From NCBI GenBank assembly GCA_964561785.1, contig CAZLRF010000020.1:19574-83573 (forward strand): a DNA stretch of 64,000 nt, in the 5' to 3' direction. This document shows positions 49,117 to 57,140 of the stretch, piece after piece. Made by a program: the position numbers and the translations under genes. Under the pieces are notes generated by a model that saw only the letters and a list, made by a program, of their open reading frames with translations, ran no database searches and had not been told where the DNA came from. Source of the DNA: DATBSL01 sp964561785 (lineage in GTDB: Bacteria > Acidobacteriota > Vicinamibacteria > Fen-336). Within the stretch, counting starts at the first letter, position 1; every line of letters starts with the position of its first letter.

Positions 49117-49614
49117 ATGAAGAAGACGGCGGCGCCGGCGACCCTGCTCCTCCTCCTCGCGGTGGCGGCCTCCGCCGACGAGCCCCCCGCGGTCGAGCAC
49201 CAGCCGGCCCTGTGCACGGTGCCCGGGAGGCCGATCGCGTTGTGCGCGGCGATCAGCGACGACGGCAACGTCGCGACCGCCCGGCTGTACTTCCGCCGGG
49301 CGGGCGAGGACTACTACGCGTTCGTCAACATGGCCTTCACCGGCGTCAGCTACTGCGGCACGCTGCCCTCTCCCCGCGAGAAGACGAAGGCGGTCGAGTA
49401 CTACATCCAGGCGGTCGACGACAGCTACCAGCCGCAGCGGACGAGCACGTTCCGCCTCGCCGTCCAGCCCGAGGGCGTCTGCGAGTTCCCGCCCGTCGAG
49501 AAGGACGCCGCCCGGGCGGCCTCGATCCGGGTCACGGCGACGAACCGCAAGCAGGGAAAGAAGCTCGACGACGGCTTCGACGCGACCGGCGTCACGTTTG
49601 TCCCCCTCCCGTAG
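49117..49614 (+). CDS. exported protein of unknown function next to Ser/Thr kinase
   Basis: 165 residues from ATG 49117, with GGAGGGCCTG in front. Signal peptide MKKTAAPATLLLLLAVAASA; mature part of about 145 residues rich in beta structure, with three or four cysteines (PALCTVPG, IALCAAISD, VSYCGTLPSP, GVCEFPP). AVEYYIQAVDDSYQPQRTS looks like an Ig-like/fibronectin-type strand pattern. Family not recognised. It lies 59 bases after the kinase and overlaps the next gene by 17 bases, suggesting one operon. Confidence 0.6.
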   Translation: MKKTAAPATLLLLLAVAASADEPPAVEHQPALCTVPGRPIALCAAISDDGNVATARLYFRRAGEDYYAFVNMAFTGVSYCGTLPSPREKTKAVEYYIQAVDDSYQPQRTSTFRLAVQPEGVCEFPPVEKDAARAASIRVTATNRKQGKKLDDGFDATGVTFVPLP

Positions 49615-50416
49615 CGCCGTCGCCGCCGCCGCCCTCGCCGTCCTCGCCGCCCCCGCGCGCGGCGGGGCGATCCTCGACGTCACGGGCTCGGTGGTCTCGG
49701 GCCCCCCGGCCCTCGAAGTGCGCGTGGTCGTGACGAACCGCGGCGACGCTCCCGCGTCGCCGCTCGAGGTGACGGGCGAGCTCCTCGGCCAGCGCCGGGA
49801 GGCCCGGGTCGGCGCGGGCGTCTCTCCGGGCGGCTCGGCCGCGGTCGTCCTCGGCTTCGACGCGGGCTCGGCCCGCCCGGGCGTCCACGCGCTCGGCCTC
49901 CTCCTCGAGCACCCCCTCGCCGGCCCCACCGACGCCGCCGGCAACCCGCCGCTCGCCAGCCAGCGCGCGTGGCTCCTCGTCGCCCTCGGCACGAGCGCGC
50001 CCGAGGCGGTGCGGCTCGCGCCCGAGCCGCTCGCCCTCGACGTGTTCGGCGCGCTCGTGGTGCGCCTCTCGAGCGCGGACGGCGGGGCCCACCGCGTGCG
50101 CCTGCGCGCGCTGACCGCGCGGGGCCTTCGGGCCGAGGACGAGGGGTCGGAGGTCGACGTGCCCGCGCGGGGCGACGCCGTCGCCCGCCTCCCGCTCGCC
50201 CGGGCGGGAGCGCCGCGCGGCAGCCGGCACGGCGTGCTGGTCGTGGCCGAAGCCATCGACGGAGATCTCGCGCGCACGACGGTGGCCACCGCCCCCGTGG
50301 ACGTCGCCGCGAGGAGGGGCTGGCTCGAGCGCGGCCGCGCGGGGATCGCCGTGCTCGGCGGTCTTCTCCTCGCCCTCGCGCTCGGGTTCGAGGCCTGGCG
50401 CCGCCTGCGCACTTGA
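49598..50416 (+). CDS. exported protein with beta-sandwich domains and C-terminal membrane helix
   Basis: 272 residues, TTG start at 49598 inside the upstream gene. Signal peptide SAVAAAALAVLAAPARGG, two CARDB/Ig-like beta domains (PPALEVRVVVTNRGDAPASPLEVTG..., PGGSAAVVLGFDAGSARPGVHALG), and a final anchor GIAVLGGLLLALALGFEAW with a short cytoplasmic tail RRLRT. Probably inner-membrane anchored with its domain in the periplasm. Together with the preceding gene it may form an accessory pair of the Ser/Thr kinase; this is context only. The TTG start is supported by the signal peptide that begins directly after it. Confidence 0.6.
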   Translation: MSPSRSAVAAAALAVLAAPARGGAILDVTGSVVSGPPALEVRVVVTNRGDAPASPLEVTGELLGQRREARVGAGVSPGGSAAVVLGFDAGSARPGVHALGLLLEHPLAGPTDAAGNPPLASQRAWLLVALGTSAPEAVRLAPEPLALDVFGALVVRLSSADGGAHRVRLRALTARGLRAEDEGSEVDVPARGDAVARLPLARAGAPRGSRHGVLVVAEAIDGDLARTTVATAPVDVAARRGWLERGRAGIAVLGGLLLALALGFEAWRRLRT

Positions 50417-50442
50417 CACTCCGTCCGACCGCAACCTATGGT
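50413..50442 (+). promoter_or_regulatory. promoter TTGACA-18-TATGGT of the J-like gene, leaderless arrangement
   Basis: Perfect -35 TTGACA (50413-50418) overlaps the stop of the preceding gene. TATGGT (50437-50442) follows after 18 bases and ends ten bases before the ATG at 50453. Transcription should start at about the start codon. Confidence 0.6.
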
Positions 50443-50452
50443 GTAGGCCGGG

Positions 50453-51016
50453 ATGGATAAGCCCAAGGACTACTACCAGCTGCTCGGCGTGCCCCGTGAC
50501 GCGAGCCTCAACGCGATCAAGCGGGCCTTCCGGCGCCTGGCGCGCAGCTACGGGACGCCCGAGGGGCGGGGCGCCTCGGCGGCGTTCGACGAGCTGCAGG
50601 CGGCCTACGAGACGCTGAGCGACGCGGAGCGCCGCCGTCGCTACGACGACCAGCTCGGGGAGGCCGCCCTCCCGCCCGACTGGTCCCTCGTCCGCCACCC
50701 CGCGGCGGGCGACCTGCGCCGCCCGTTCGCCCCGACGAGCCTGACCGCGGAGGTCGTCGTCTCGGCCGGCGAGGCCGCGGCGGGCACGGTGCTCTCCCTC
50801 GACGTCCCGGTCACCGCGACCTGCGAGGCCTGCGCGGGCACGGGCGGGTCCGTCTTCGACTGCGAGCGCTGCCAGGGAGAGGGCAAGGTCGCGCGGCGGC
50901 TGCCGGTCCCCGTCCACGTGCCGCCCGGCCTCGGCGAGGGGGCCGTCTTCCAGGTGCGGACGGACGACCCGGCCGTGCCCACCATCCTCCTCACCGTCCA
51001 CCTGCGCCGCGGCTGA
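50453..51016 (+). CDS. DnaJ-like protein lacking the HPD motif, single zinc-knuckle pair
   Basis: 187 residues. N-terminal J-like domain (about 5-70: KDYYQLLGVPRDASLNAIKRA ... AAYETLSDAERRRRYDDQL). Helices I, II and IV fit, but the loop that should hold His-Pro-Asp reads SYGTPEG (residues 32-38), so the motif needed to stimulate DnaK ATPase is missing. Then a shortened DnaJ central/C-terminal region with only two CxxC groups (CEACAGTGGSVFDCERC), and a short substrate-binding-like strand set ending at LRRG. It cannot be a normal co-chaperone. No dnaK or grpE is adjacent (grpE is at 29876-30619). Own promoter. Confidence 0.8.
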   Translation: MDKPKDYYQLLGVPRDASLNAIKRAFRRLARSYGTPEGRGASAAFDELQAAYETLSDAERRRRYDDQLGEAALPPDWSLVRHPAAGDLRRPFAPTSLTAEVVVSAGEAAAGTVLSLDVPVTATCEACAGTGGSVFDCERCQGEGKVARRLPVPVHVPPGLGEGAVFQVRTDDPAVPTILLTVHLRRG

Positions 51017-51067
51017 GCCGCGCGTTTCCCGCCGGGCGGGGCCTCGCGCATAATGGGCGCGCAAGCG

Positions 51068-51634
51068 ATGAACGCGGACGACATCCGGAGGATCGTCGCC
51101 GACAGCGTGGCCCTCAAGGAGCGCTTCTTCGGCGCGAGCGCCCCCCTCCTCCTCGAGGTGGGCGCACGGATGGCGGCGAGCCTCCTCGCCGGGGGGCGCG
51201 TGCTCGCGTTCGGCAACGGCGGGTCGGCCGCCGACGCCCAGCACTTCGCGGCCGAGCTGGTGGGCCGCTTCGGCCGCGAGCGGCGGGGCCTCTCCGCGAT
51301 CGCCCTGACCACGGACCCCTCGGTCCTCACCGCCGTCTCGAACGACCTGGGCTTCGCCTCGGTCTTCCGCCGCCAGGTCGAGGCCCACGGTCGCCCCGGC
51401 GACGTGGCCCTCGGCATCAGCACCTCGGGCCGCTCCCCGAACGTCCTCGAGGCGCTGCGCGCGGCGCGCCAGCGCGGCCTCGTCACGGTCGGCCTCACCG
51501 GCGACGGCGGCGGCGAGGTCCGGGGCCTCGTCGACCACCTGATCGCCGTCCCCCACCCCGACACGCAGCGCGTCCAGGAGGTCCACGCGATGGTCCTCCA
51601 CGTGCTGTGCCAGGCCGTCGAGGACGCGGTCTAG
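51068..51634 (+). CDS. gmhA: sedoheptulose-7-phosphate isomerase-like SIS-domain protein
   Basis: 188 residues from ATG 51068 (MNADDIRRIVADSVAL); an in-frame ATG at 51053 adds five residues but overlaps a CATAAT box (51049-51054) that may be the -10. SIS fold with the GmhA signatures VLAFGNGGSAADAQHFAAELVGRF, LTAVSNDLGFASVF, ISTSGRSPNVLEAL and VQEVHAMVLHVLCQAVE. Makes D-glycero-D-manno-heptose-7-phosphate for the LPS inner core, consistent with lptD in the window. Followed after four bases by the DHS-like gene. Confidence 0.85.
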   Translation: MNADDIRRIVADSVALKERFFGASAPLLLEVGARMAASLLAGGRVLAFGNGGSAADAQHFAAELVGRFGRERRGLSAIALTTDPSVLTAVSNDLGFASVFRRQVEAHGRPGDVALGISTSGRSPNVLEALRAARQRGLVTVGLTGDGGGEVRGLVDHLIAVPHPDTQRVQEVHAMVLHVLCQAVEDAV

Positions 51635-51638
51635 CGGG

Positions 51639-52604
51639 ATGGCCCGGCCCTTGTCCCTCGCCGGGGTGAGGACGTACCCCCTCGCCTCGCGCCGGAGCAA
51701 GGTGTCGCGGGCCCAGCTCGCTCGGCCGCACCGGCGCGGCGAGCGCTTCTCCCGGTTCCTCTCCGGCCTGCCCAGGGTCCTCGGGGCCGAGTCGCTCCTC
51801 GCCCTGCGCGACGACGTCCTGCGCGCGCGGGCGCGGCGTCGGCCCGTGATCTGGGGCATGGGGGCCCACGTGATCAAGGTGGGCCTCTCGCCGCTCGTCG
51901 TCGACCTGCTGGAGCGCCGCCTCGTCACCGCCCTCGCCACGAACGGGGCGGGGGTCGTGCACGACTTCGAGCTCGCGGTCGCGGGCGCCACCTCCGAGGA
52001 CGTGGAGGCGGGGCTCGGCACGGGGGAGTTCGGCATGGCGCGCGAGACCGGGGAGGAGATCAACCGCGCGATCTCCGAGGGAGACCGCGACGGTCTCGGC
52101 CTCGGGGCCGCGGTCGGGCGCTACCTCTCGAACCGGCGCCCGCGCCCGCGGCACCTCGACGCGAGCCTCCTCGCCGCCGCCTGGCGGCTCGGGGTGCCCG
52201 CCACCGTCCACGTCGCGGTGGGGACGGACATCGTCCACGTCCACCCCTCGTGCGACCCCGCCGCCCTCGGCCGAGCGACCCACCTGGACTTCCGCGTCTT
52301 CGCGGGCGAGGTCGCGCGGCTCGGCGGGGGCGGGGTCTACGTGAACGTGGGCTCCGCGGTCGTGCTGCCCGAGGTCTTCCTCAAGGCGCTGGCCCTCGCG
52401 CGCAACCTCGGCCGCGGCGTCCGCGGCTTCACGACCGCGAACCTCGACTTCATCCAGTCCTACCGGCCCGCCACCAACGTCGTGGAGCGGCCGGTGAAGG
52501 GCCACGGGCACGGCTACCGCATCACCGGCCACCACGAGATCCTCGTCCCGCTGCTCGCGGCGGCGCTCGTGGAGGGGAGAGCCGGGGGGGGGAGGGGGCG
52601 CTGA
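51639..52604 (+). CDS. deoxyhypusine-synthase-like conserved protein of unknown function
   Basis: 321 residues, cytoplasmic. RRPVIWGMGAHVIKVGLSPLVVDLLERR, ALATNGAGVVHDFELAVAG, GTGEFGMARETGEEINRAI and VPATVHVAVGTDIVHVHPS suggest an NAD-binding Rossmann-like fold. It resembles uncharacterised bacterial proteins that I associate with the deoxyhypusine synthase fold, but the DHS active-site lysine segment is not recognisable, so spermidine-dependent activity is not claimed. It sits four bases after gmhA and its stop overlaps the DUF4388 start (CTGA), giving a tight three-gene unit. Confidence 0.55.
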   Translation: MARPLSLAGVRTYPLASRRSKVSRAQLARPHRRGERFSRFLSGLPRVLGAESLLALRDDVLRARARRRPVIWGMGAHVIKVGLSPLVVDLLERRLVTALATNGAGVVHDFELAVAGATSEDVEAGLGTGEFGMARETGEEINRAISEGDRDGLGLGAAVGRYLSNRRPRPRHLDASLLAAAWRLGVPATVHVAVGTDIVHVHPSCDPAALGRATHLDFRVFAGEVARLGGGGVYVNVGSAVVLPEVFLKALALARNLGRGVRGFTTANLDFIQSYRPATNVVERPVKGHGHGYRITGHHEILVPLLAAALVEGRAGGGRGR

Positions 52605-53350
52605 AGACCGAGGGCCGTCTCGACGAGGAGGACCTCCCGGACCTTCTCCGCGAGGTCAGCCGCCAGCGGTGGACCGGCGTCCTGCGCCTCGAGAAGGACG
52701 GCGAGCGCCTCGGGCTCGCGATCGAAGCCGGCAAGCTCGTCTTCGCCTCGAGCTCGAACGCCGACTACCGGCTCGGGCCGCGGCTGCTCCGCCGAGGCAC
52801 GATCACCCTGCGGCAGATGGAGGACGCGGGACGGCGCATGGCCCCCGGCAAGCGCTTCGGCACGGTCCTCGTCGAGATGGGCTTGCTCGATCCGAAGGAG
52901 CTCGTGCGCGGCGTGCTCGACCAGACGCGGGACATCATCCTCCTCGCCTTCCACTGGACGTCGGGGAGCTATCGCCTCGACCCCGAGCCGGCCGCGGGCG
53001 AGGCCATCACGCTCGACATGAGCACGCCCCAGCTCATCCTCGACGGGATCTCGCAGATCGAGGCGTGGAGCCGGGTCGAGCGCGGCTCGGGCGGCCTCGA
53101 GGCCCGCTACGCCCCGGTCCCCGGCAGCGAGGGCCTCTTCAAGCAGCTCACCCTCGACGTGGACCAGGCCGCGCTGCTGCGCTCGGTCAAGGGCATCCGC
53201 GGCGTCGAGGAGCTGTGCGCAGGCTCCGTCCTCAACCACTTCGAGGTGTGCCGGAACCTGTGGGCGTTCCGCGCCATCGGCCTCGTCCGGCGGGTCGAGG
53301 CGGCGGTCCCTCTCGACGAGGACGGCCTCGAGTTCGTCCTGCCGGGCTAG
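52601..53350 (+). CDS. DUF4388 (PATAN-like) domain protein, probable CTG start
   Basis: 249 residues. N-terminal DUF4388 domain (about 8-100): LLREVSRQRWTGVLRLEKDGERLGLAIEAGKLVFA, ...GTVLVEMGLLDPKELVRGVLDQ, a fold associated with regulatory and gliding proteins. The C-terminal half has no known motif. No ATG, GTG or TTG exists before the conserved start of the domain. CTG 52601 lies five bases after a strong GGAGG (52591-52595) and overlaps the upstream stop as CTGA, just like the GTGA junctions elsewhere, so CTG is the likely initiator. Confidence 0.72.
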   Translation: MKTEGRLDEEDLPDLLREVSRQRWTGVLRLEKDGERLGLAIEAGKLVFASSSNADYRLGPRLLRRGTITLRQMEDAGRRMAPGKRFGTVLVEMGLLDPKELVRGVLDQTRDIILLAFHWTSGSYRLDPEPAAGEAITLDMSTPQLILDGISQIEAWSRVERGSGGLEARYAPVPGSEGLFKQLTLDVDQAALLRSVKGIRGVEELCAGSVLNHFEVCRNLWAFRAIGLVRRVEAAVPLDEDGLEFVLPG

Positions 53351-53365
53351 GCGGGGAGGCGGAGC

Positions 53366-54220
53366 ATGGCAGAGCCGATGCGCGCGGACCTCACGGGGAA
53401 GACGTGCGTGGTGACCGGGGCGAGCGCCGGCATCGGCAAGGCCGCCGCGCGCGAGCTCGCCCGGCTCGGGGCCCGCGTCGTGATGGCGGTGCGCGACCCC
53501 GAGAAGGGGGAGCGCGCGCGGCGGGCGGTCATGGGGGCGACCGGCCGCGACGTCGAGATGGCGGTGGTCGACCTCGCGAGCCGCGCGTCGATCCGCGCGT
53601 TCGCCGCCGAGCTCGCCCTTCGCCACCCGCGCCTCGACGTCCTCGTGAACAACGCCGGTATCTGGTCCGAGCGCCGGCGGCTCTCCCCGGACGGGGTGGA
53701 GCTCGTGTGGGCCACCAACGTCCTCGCCTACTTCCTGGTCGCCGAGCTCCTCCTGCCGTGCCTGCGCTCCGCGGGCCGCGCCCGCATCGTGAACGTCGCC
53801 TCGCAGCTCGCGGGCGGGCTCGACCTCGCCGACGTGCAGTTCGAGCGGCGGCCCTGGAGCGGGAAGGCCGCCTACGCGCAGAGCAAGCAGGCCGACCGGA
53901 TGCTCACCTGGGCCCTCGCCCGGCGGCTGGACGGCACGGGGGTGACGGCCAACGCCATGCACCCCGGCTTCGTGTCGACCGAGATCTTCGGCAAGGGCGG
54001 GGGGCTCGTCTCGCTCGCGGCCTCCCTCTACGCGAAGCTCGCCGCGCGGCGGCCCGAGGAGGGCGCCGACACGGTGGTCTGGCTCGCGGCGAGCCCCGAG
54101 GTCGAGGGCCGCAACGGCCTGTTCTGGATCGACCGCCAGGAGCGCCGCTGCCGCTTCCGCGACGAGGCTCAGGAAGAGGCCCTGTGGGCCCTGTGCGAGC
54201 GCATGTCCCGGCCCGCGTGA
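53366..54220 (+). CDS. short-chain dehydrogenase/reductase, retinol-dehydrogenase-like
   Basis: 284 residues. Classical SDR: TCVVTGASAGIGKAAARELA cofactor loop, LVNNAGIWSERRRL (NNAG), catalytic Tyr-x3-Lys in KAAYAQSKQADRMLTWALARRL, and PGFVSTEIF. The RDH/WWOX-like pattern (LSPDGVELVWATNVLAYFLV) points to a lipophilic alcohol or ketone substrate. GGGGAGGCGGAGC precedes the ATG. It starts 16 bases after the DUF4388 gene and probably shares its transcript. Confidence 0.82.
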   Translation: MAEPMRADLTGKTCVVTGASAGIGKAAARELARLGARVVMAVRDPEKGERARRAVMGATGRDVEMAVVDLASRASIRAFAAELALRHPRLDVLVNNAGIWSERRRLSPDGVELVWATNVLAYFLVAELLLPCLRSAGRARIVNVASQLAGGLDLADVQFERRPWSGKAAYAQSKQADRMLTWALARRLDGTGVTANAMHPGFVSTEIFGKGGGLVSLAASLYAKLAARRPEEGADTVVWLAASPEVEGRNGLFWIDRQERRCRFRDEAQEEALWALCERMSRPA

Positions 54221-54291
54221 AACGCGGGCCGACCTGAGCCCCCGGGCAAGGCCCCCGGCGAGCCCTCTGGAAGGCCCTCTCGAAGGCGCGT

Positions 54292-54297
54292 TACACT
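54292..54297 (+). promoter_or_regulatory. candidate -10 element (TACACT) of aguB, leaderless arrangement
   Basis: TACACT ends nine bases before the ATG at 54307. The -35 region is GC-rich with no good hexamer. Same spacing as at moeA and the toxin-antitoxin genes. Confidence 0.35.
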
Positions 54298-54306
54298 CCC
54301 CCCGGT

Positions 54307-55203
54307 ATGCCCACGAAGCTGAAGTTCCAGGCGGGCCTCGTCCAGATGGCGATGTCCGCGCGGCCCGAGGAGAACGTCGAGCGGGCCGCGGCGAAGGTGC
54401 GCGAGGCGGCGCGCCTCGGGGCCGAGGTCGTGTGCCTGCCCGAGATGTACCGCACGCCCTACTTCTGCCAGAAGGAGGACCACGCGAGCTTCGCCCTCGC
54501 GGAGCCGGTGCCCGGGCCGAGCACCGAGGCCCTGGGCCGGGCGGCAAGGGAGGCGGGGGTCGCTCTCGTCGTGCCGATCTTCGAGCGGCGCGCCCCCGGC
54601 GTGTACCACAACAGCGCGGTCGTCCTCGACGCCGACGGCTCGGTGGCCGGCCTGTACCGCAAGATGCACATCCCGGACGACCCGCTGTTCTACGAGAAGT
54701 TCTACTTCGCGCCGGGGGACCTCGGCTTCCGGGCGTTCGACGTGAAGCCGGGCCGCATCGGAACGCTCATCTGCTGGGACCAATGGTACCCGGAAGCCGC
54801 GCGGCTCACCGCGCTGCGGGGCGCCGCCGTGCTCTTCTACCCGACGGCGATCGGGTGGCACCCGGGCGAGAAGGCGGAGCACGGCGCCTCGCAGCGCGCG
54901 GCCTGGCAGACGATCCAGCGCTCGCACGCGATCGCGAACGGCGTGTACGTCGCGGTCGTCAACCGCGTGGGCCACGAGGTGCCGGCGGAGGGCGGCGACG
55001 GCCTCGAGTTCTGGGGCACGAGCTTCCTCGCCGACCCGTTCGGCGTGGTGGTCGCCGAGGCGTCCACCGACCGCGAGGAGATCCTCGTCGGCGAGGTCAG
55101 CCTGCCCCGCATCGACGAGGTGCGCACCCACTGGCCCTTCCTCCGCGACCGCCGGATCGACGCCTACGCCGGGATCGACCGGCGGTTCATCGACCGCGAG
55201 TAG
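54307..55203 (+). CDS. aguB: N-carbamoylputrescine amidase (nitrilase superfamily)
   Basis: 298 residues. Nitrilase Glu-Lys-Cys triad: Glu46 in VVCLPEMYRTPYFCQ, Lys in GLYRKMHIPDD and Cys in GTLICWDQWYPEAAR. AguB-typical DPLFYEKFYFAPGD and WGTSFLADPFG. Hydrolyses N-carbamoylputrescine to putrescine, CO2 and ammonia. aguA starts four bases after its stop, so the two-step agmatine-to-putrescine pathway is complete. Confidence 0.93.
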   Translation: MPTKLKFQAGLVQMAMSARPEENVERAAAKVREAARLGAEVVCLPEMYRTPYFCQKEDHASFALAEPVPGPSTEALGRAAREAGVALVVPIFERRAPGVYHNSAVVLDADGSVAGLYRKMHIPDDPLFYEKFYFAPGDLGFRAFDVKPGRIGTLICWDQWYPEAARLTALRGAAVLFYPTAIGWHPGEKAEHGASQRAAWQTIQRSHAIANGVYVAVVNRVGHEVPAEGGDGLEFWGTSFLADPFGVVVAEASTDREEILVGEVSLPRIDEVRTHWPFLRDRRIDAYAGIDRRFIDRE

Positions 55204-55207
55204 CTCC

Positions 55208-56281
55208 GTGGCGAGCCCCGCCCTCGACCCCGACGTCCAGGAGTTCCGCATGCCGGCGGAGTGGGAGCCCCACGAGGCGACCTGGCTCGGCTGGCCGCAC
55301 AACCTCTCCGACTGGCCCGGCCGCTTCGCGCCCATCCCCTGGGTCTACGGCGAGATCGTGCGCAAGCTCGCGGAGGGCGAGACGGTCCGCATCCTCGTCC
55401 CCTCGAGGGCCCACGAGGCGAAGGCGCGGCGGGTCCTCGAGCGGGTGGGGGCGGCGACGAGCCGCGTCGAGTTCTTCCGCTGGCCGACCGACCGCGGGTG
55501 GACGCGCGACTTCGGCCCGATCTGCGTGCGCCGCGAGCACCCCGAGCCGGAGGTCGCGGTCGCGCGCTTCCGCTTCAACGGGTGGGCGAAGTACCCCGAC
55601 CACCGCAGGGACGACCAGGTCGCGGAGCGGGCGGCGAAGGCCCTCGGGCTGCACCTCCGCCACGCCGTCCACAAGGGCCGCCCGGTCGTCCTCGAGGGAG
55701 GGGCGATCGACGTGGACGGCAAGGGCACGATCCTCACCACCGAGGAGTGCCTGCTCGACCCCTTCGTCCAGGTCCGCAACCCCGGCTTCAGGCGGGCGGA
55801 CTACGAGACGGTCTTTCTCGAGAACCTCGGGGCGACCCACGCGATCTGGCTGGGCAAGGGGATCGCGGGGGACGACACCCACGGCCACGTGGACGACCTG
55901 TGCCGCTTCGTGAACGAGAGGACGATCGTCCTGTGCCGAGAGAGCGACGAGCAGGACGCCAACTACCGCGCGCTCGAGGAGAACCGCGAGCGCCTGCAGG
56001 ACGCGCGGCTCGCGGGCGGAGCGAAGCCGGAGGTCGTGGAGCTTCCCATGCCCGCCCCGCTCGTCTTCGACGGCCGGCGCCTGCCCGCGAGCTACGCGAA
56101 CTTCTACGTCGCGAACGCGGCCGTCCTCGTCCCCACGTTCAACGACCGGGCCGACCGCCTCGCCCTCGGAGTGCTCGGCGAGCTGTTCACCGACCGGCCG
56201 GTCGTCGGCATCCACGCAGTCGAGCTCGTCTGGGGCCTCGGGACGCTGCACTGCCTCACGCAGCAGCAGCCCAAGGCGTGA
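55208..56281 (+). CDS. aguA: agmatine deiminase
   Basis: 357 residues from GTG 55208. Guanidino-modifying pentein fold: RMPAEWEPHEATWLGWPHN, DRGWTRDFGPICVRR, LEGGAIDVDGKGTILTTEECLL, GDDTHGHVDDLCRFV and the catalytic Cys349 in GLGTLHCLTQQQP. Converts agmatine to N-carbamoylputrescine for AguB. Arginine decarboxylase is not in this window. Convergent with the methyltransferase gene. Confidence 0.94.
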   Translation: MASPALDPDVQEFRMPAEWEPHEATWLGWPHNLSDWPGRFAPIPWVYGEIVRKLAEGETVRILVPSRAHEAKARRVLERVGAATSRVEFFRWPTDRGWTRDFGPICVRREHPEPEVAVARFRFNGWAKYPDHRRDDQVAERAAKALGLHLRHAVHKGRPVVLEGGAIDVDGKGTILTTEECLLDPFVQVRNPGFRRADYETVFLENLGATHAIWLGKGIAGDDTHGHVDDLCRFVNERTIVLCRESDEQDANYRALEENRERLQDARLAGGAKPEVVELPMPAPLVFDGRRLPASYANFYVANAAVLVPTFNDRADRLALGVLGELFTDRPVVGIHAVELVWGLGTLHCLTQQQPKA

Positions 56282-56300
56282 GCGCTCCTCCCCGCCCGCT

Positions 56301-57053
56301 TCAGCCGGCGACGCGGAACACGAGCGCGACCGACCGGTAGGGGAGCGGGAGGACGCCGCCCGTGGCGTGGCGCTCGAAGAGCGCGCGCAGGCCGGCGTCG
56401 AAGCCCTCCCGGTCCTCCACCCCGTGGACGACGTACGAGCTCGACCACGCGCGGCCGCGCAGCCCCTCGAAGTCGAGCCGCTGCGCGTTCTCCGCCTCGA
56501 TCTCGCGGGACGAGCCCACCCGCGGGTGGCGGCGCAGCTGATCGAGGCTCTCTTCCCAGCGCTCGAGGACCCGGTACTCGCGGCTGAAGCGGCGCAGGAG
56601 CCCCTCGTAGTCCGACTGGAAGGGGCAGGGGGCCCGCAGGTTCCACAGGGCGGCCACTCGGCCCCCCGGTTGCAGGATGCGGTGGAGCTCGGCGAGGGCC
56701 CGCTCGGCGTCGAACCAGTGAAACGCCTGGGCCACGGTGACGAGCGCCACGCTCGCGTCCTCGAGGCCGGTGGCCTCGGCCTCGCCGCAGCGGTAGCGCG
56801 CAGGGCCCCCCGCCGCCCGGGCCTCGGCCAGCATCGCCTCGTTCGGGTCGATCCCCACCACGTCCAGGCCGCGCGCGGCGAGGAGCCGGGTCAGGATCCC
56901 GGTCCCGCAGCCGACGTCGGCCACGGGGTCGCCCGGGACGACCCCGGCCTCGGCGAGCACGCGGTCGACGAGCCCGTCCGGGTAAGACGGACGGTGCCGC
57001 GCGTAGTCGTGCGCCGCGCTCGTGAAGCGCTCCCGGGGATCGACGTCTGCCAC
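56301..57053 (-). CDS. class I SAM-dependent methyltransferase
   Basis: 250 residues from GTG 57053. Motif I VADVGCGTGILTRLLAARGLDVVGID, motif II/III region ALVTVAQAFHWFDAERALAELHRIL followed by PGGRVAALW. The FxxxAxxYxxxRPxYP start (FTSAAHDYARHRPSYPDGL) and AFHWFD are typical of the trans-aconitate/ubiE-like small-molecule methyltransferases. Substrate not known. Divergent from the large alpha/beta-hydrolase gene. Confidence 0.83.
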   Translation of the reverse strand: MADVDPRERFTSAAHDYARHRPSYPDGLVDRVLAEAGVVPGDPVADVGCGTGILTRLLAARGLDVVGIDPNEAMLAEARAAGGPARYRCGEAEATGLEDASVALVTVAQAFHWFDAERALAELHRILQPGGRVAALWNLRAPCPFQSDYEGLLRRFSREYRVLERWEESLDQLRRHPRVGSSREIEAENAQRLDFEGLRGRAWSSSYVVHGVEDREGFDAGLRALFERHATGGVLPLPYRSVALVFRVAG

Positions 57054-57077
57054 CGCCCCATCCTACGCGAGACGCCC

Positions 57078-57106
57078 TTGGAGGGGCGCCGCGGCGGACG
57101 TATCCT
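57078..57106 (+). promoter_or_regulatory. candidate promoter TTGGAG-17-TATCCT of the hydrolase gene
   Basis: TTGGAG (57078-57083) and TATCCT (57101-57106), 17 bases apart, with 34 bases to the ATG at 57141 and a GGAGG ribosome-binding site (57131-57135). A conventional leadered promoter. Confidence 0.4.
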
Positions 57107-57140
57107 CGGCCCGTCGGGCACCCGTCCGAAGGAGGCGATC

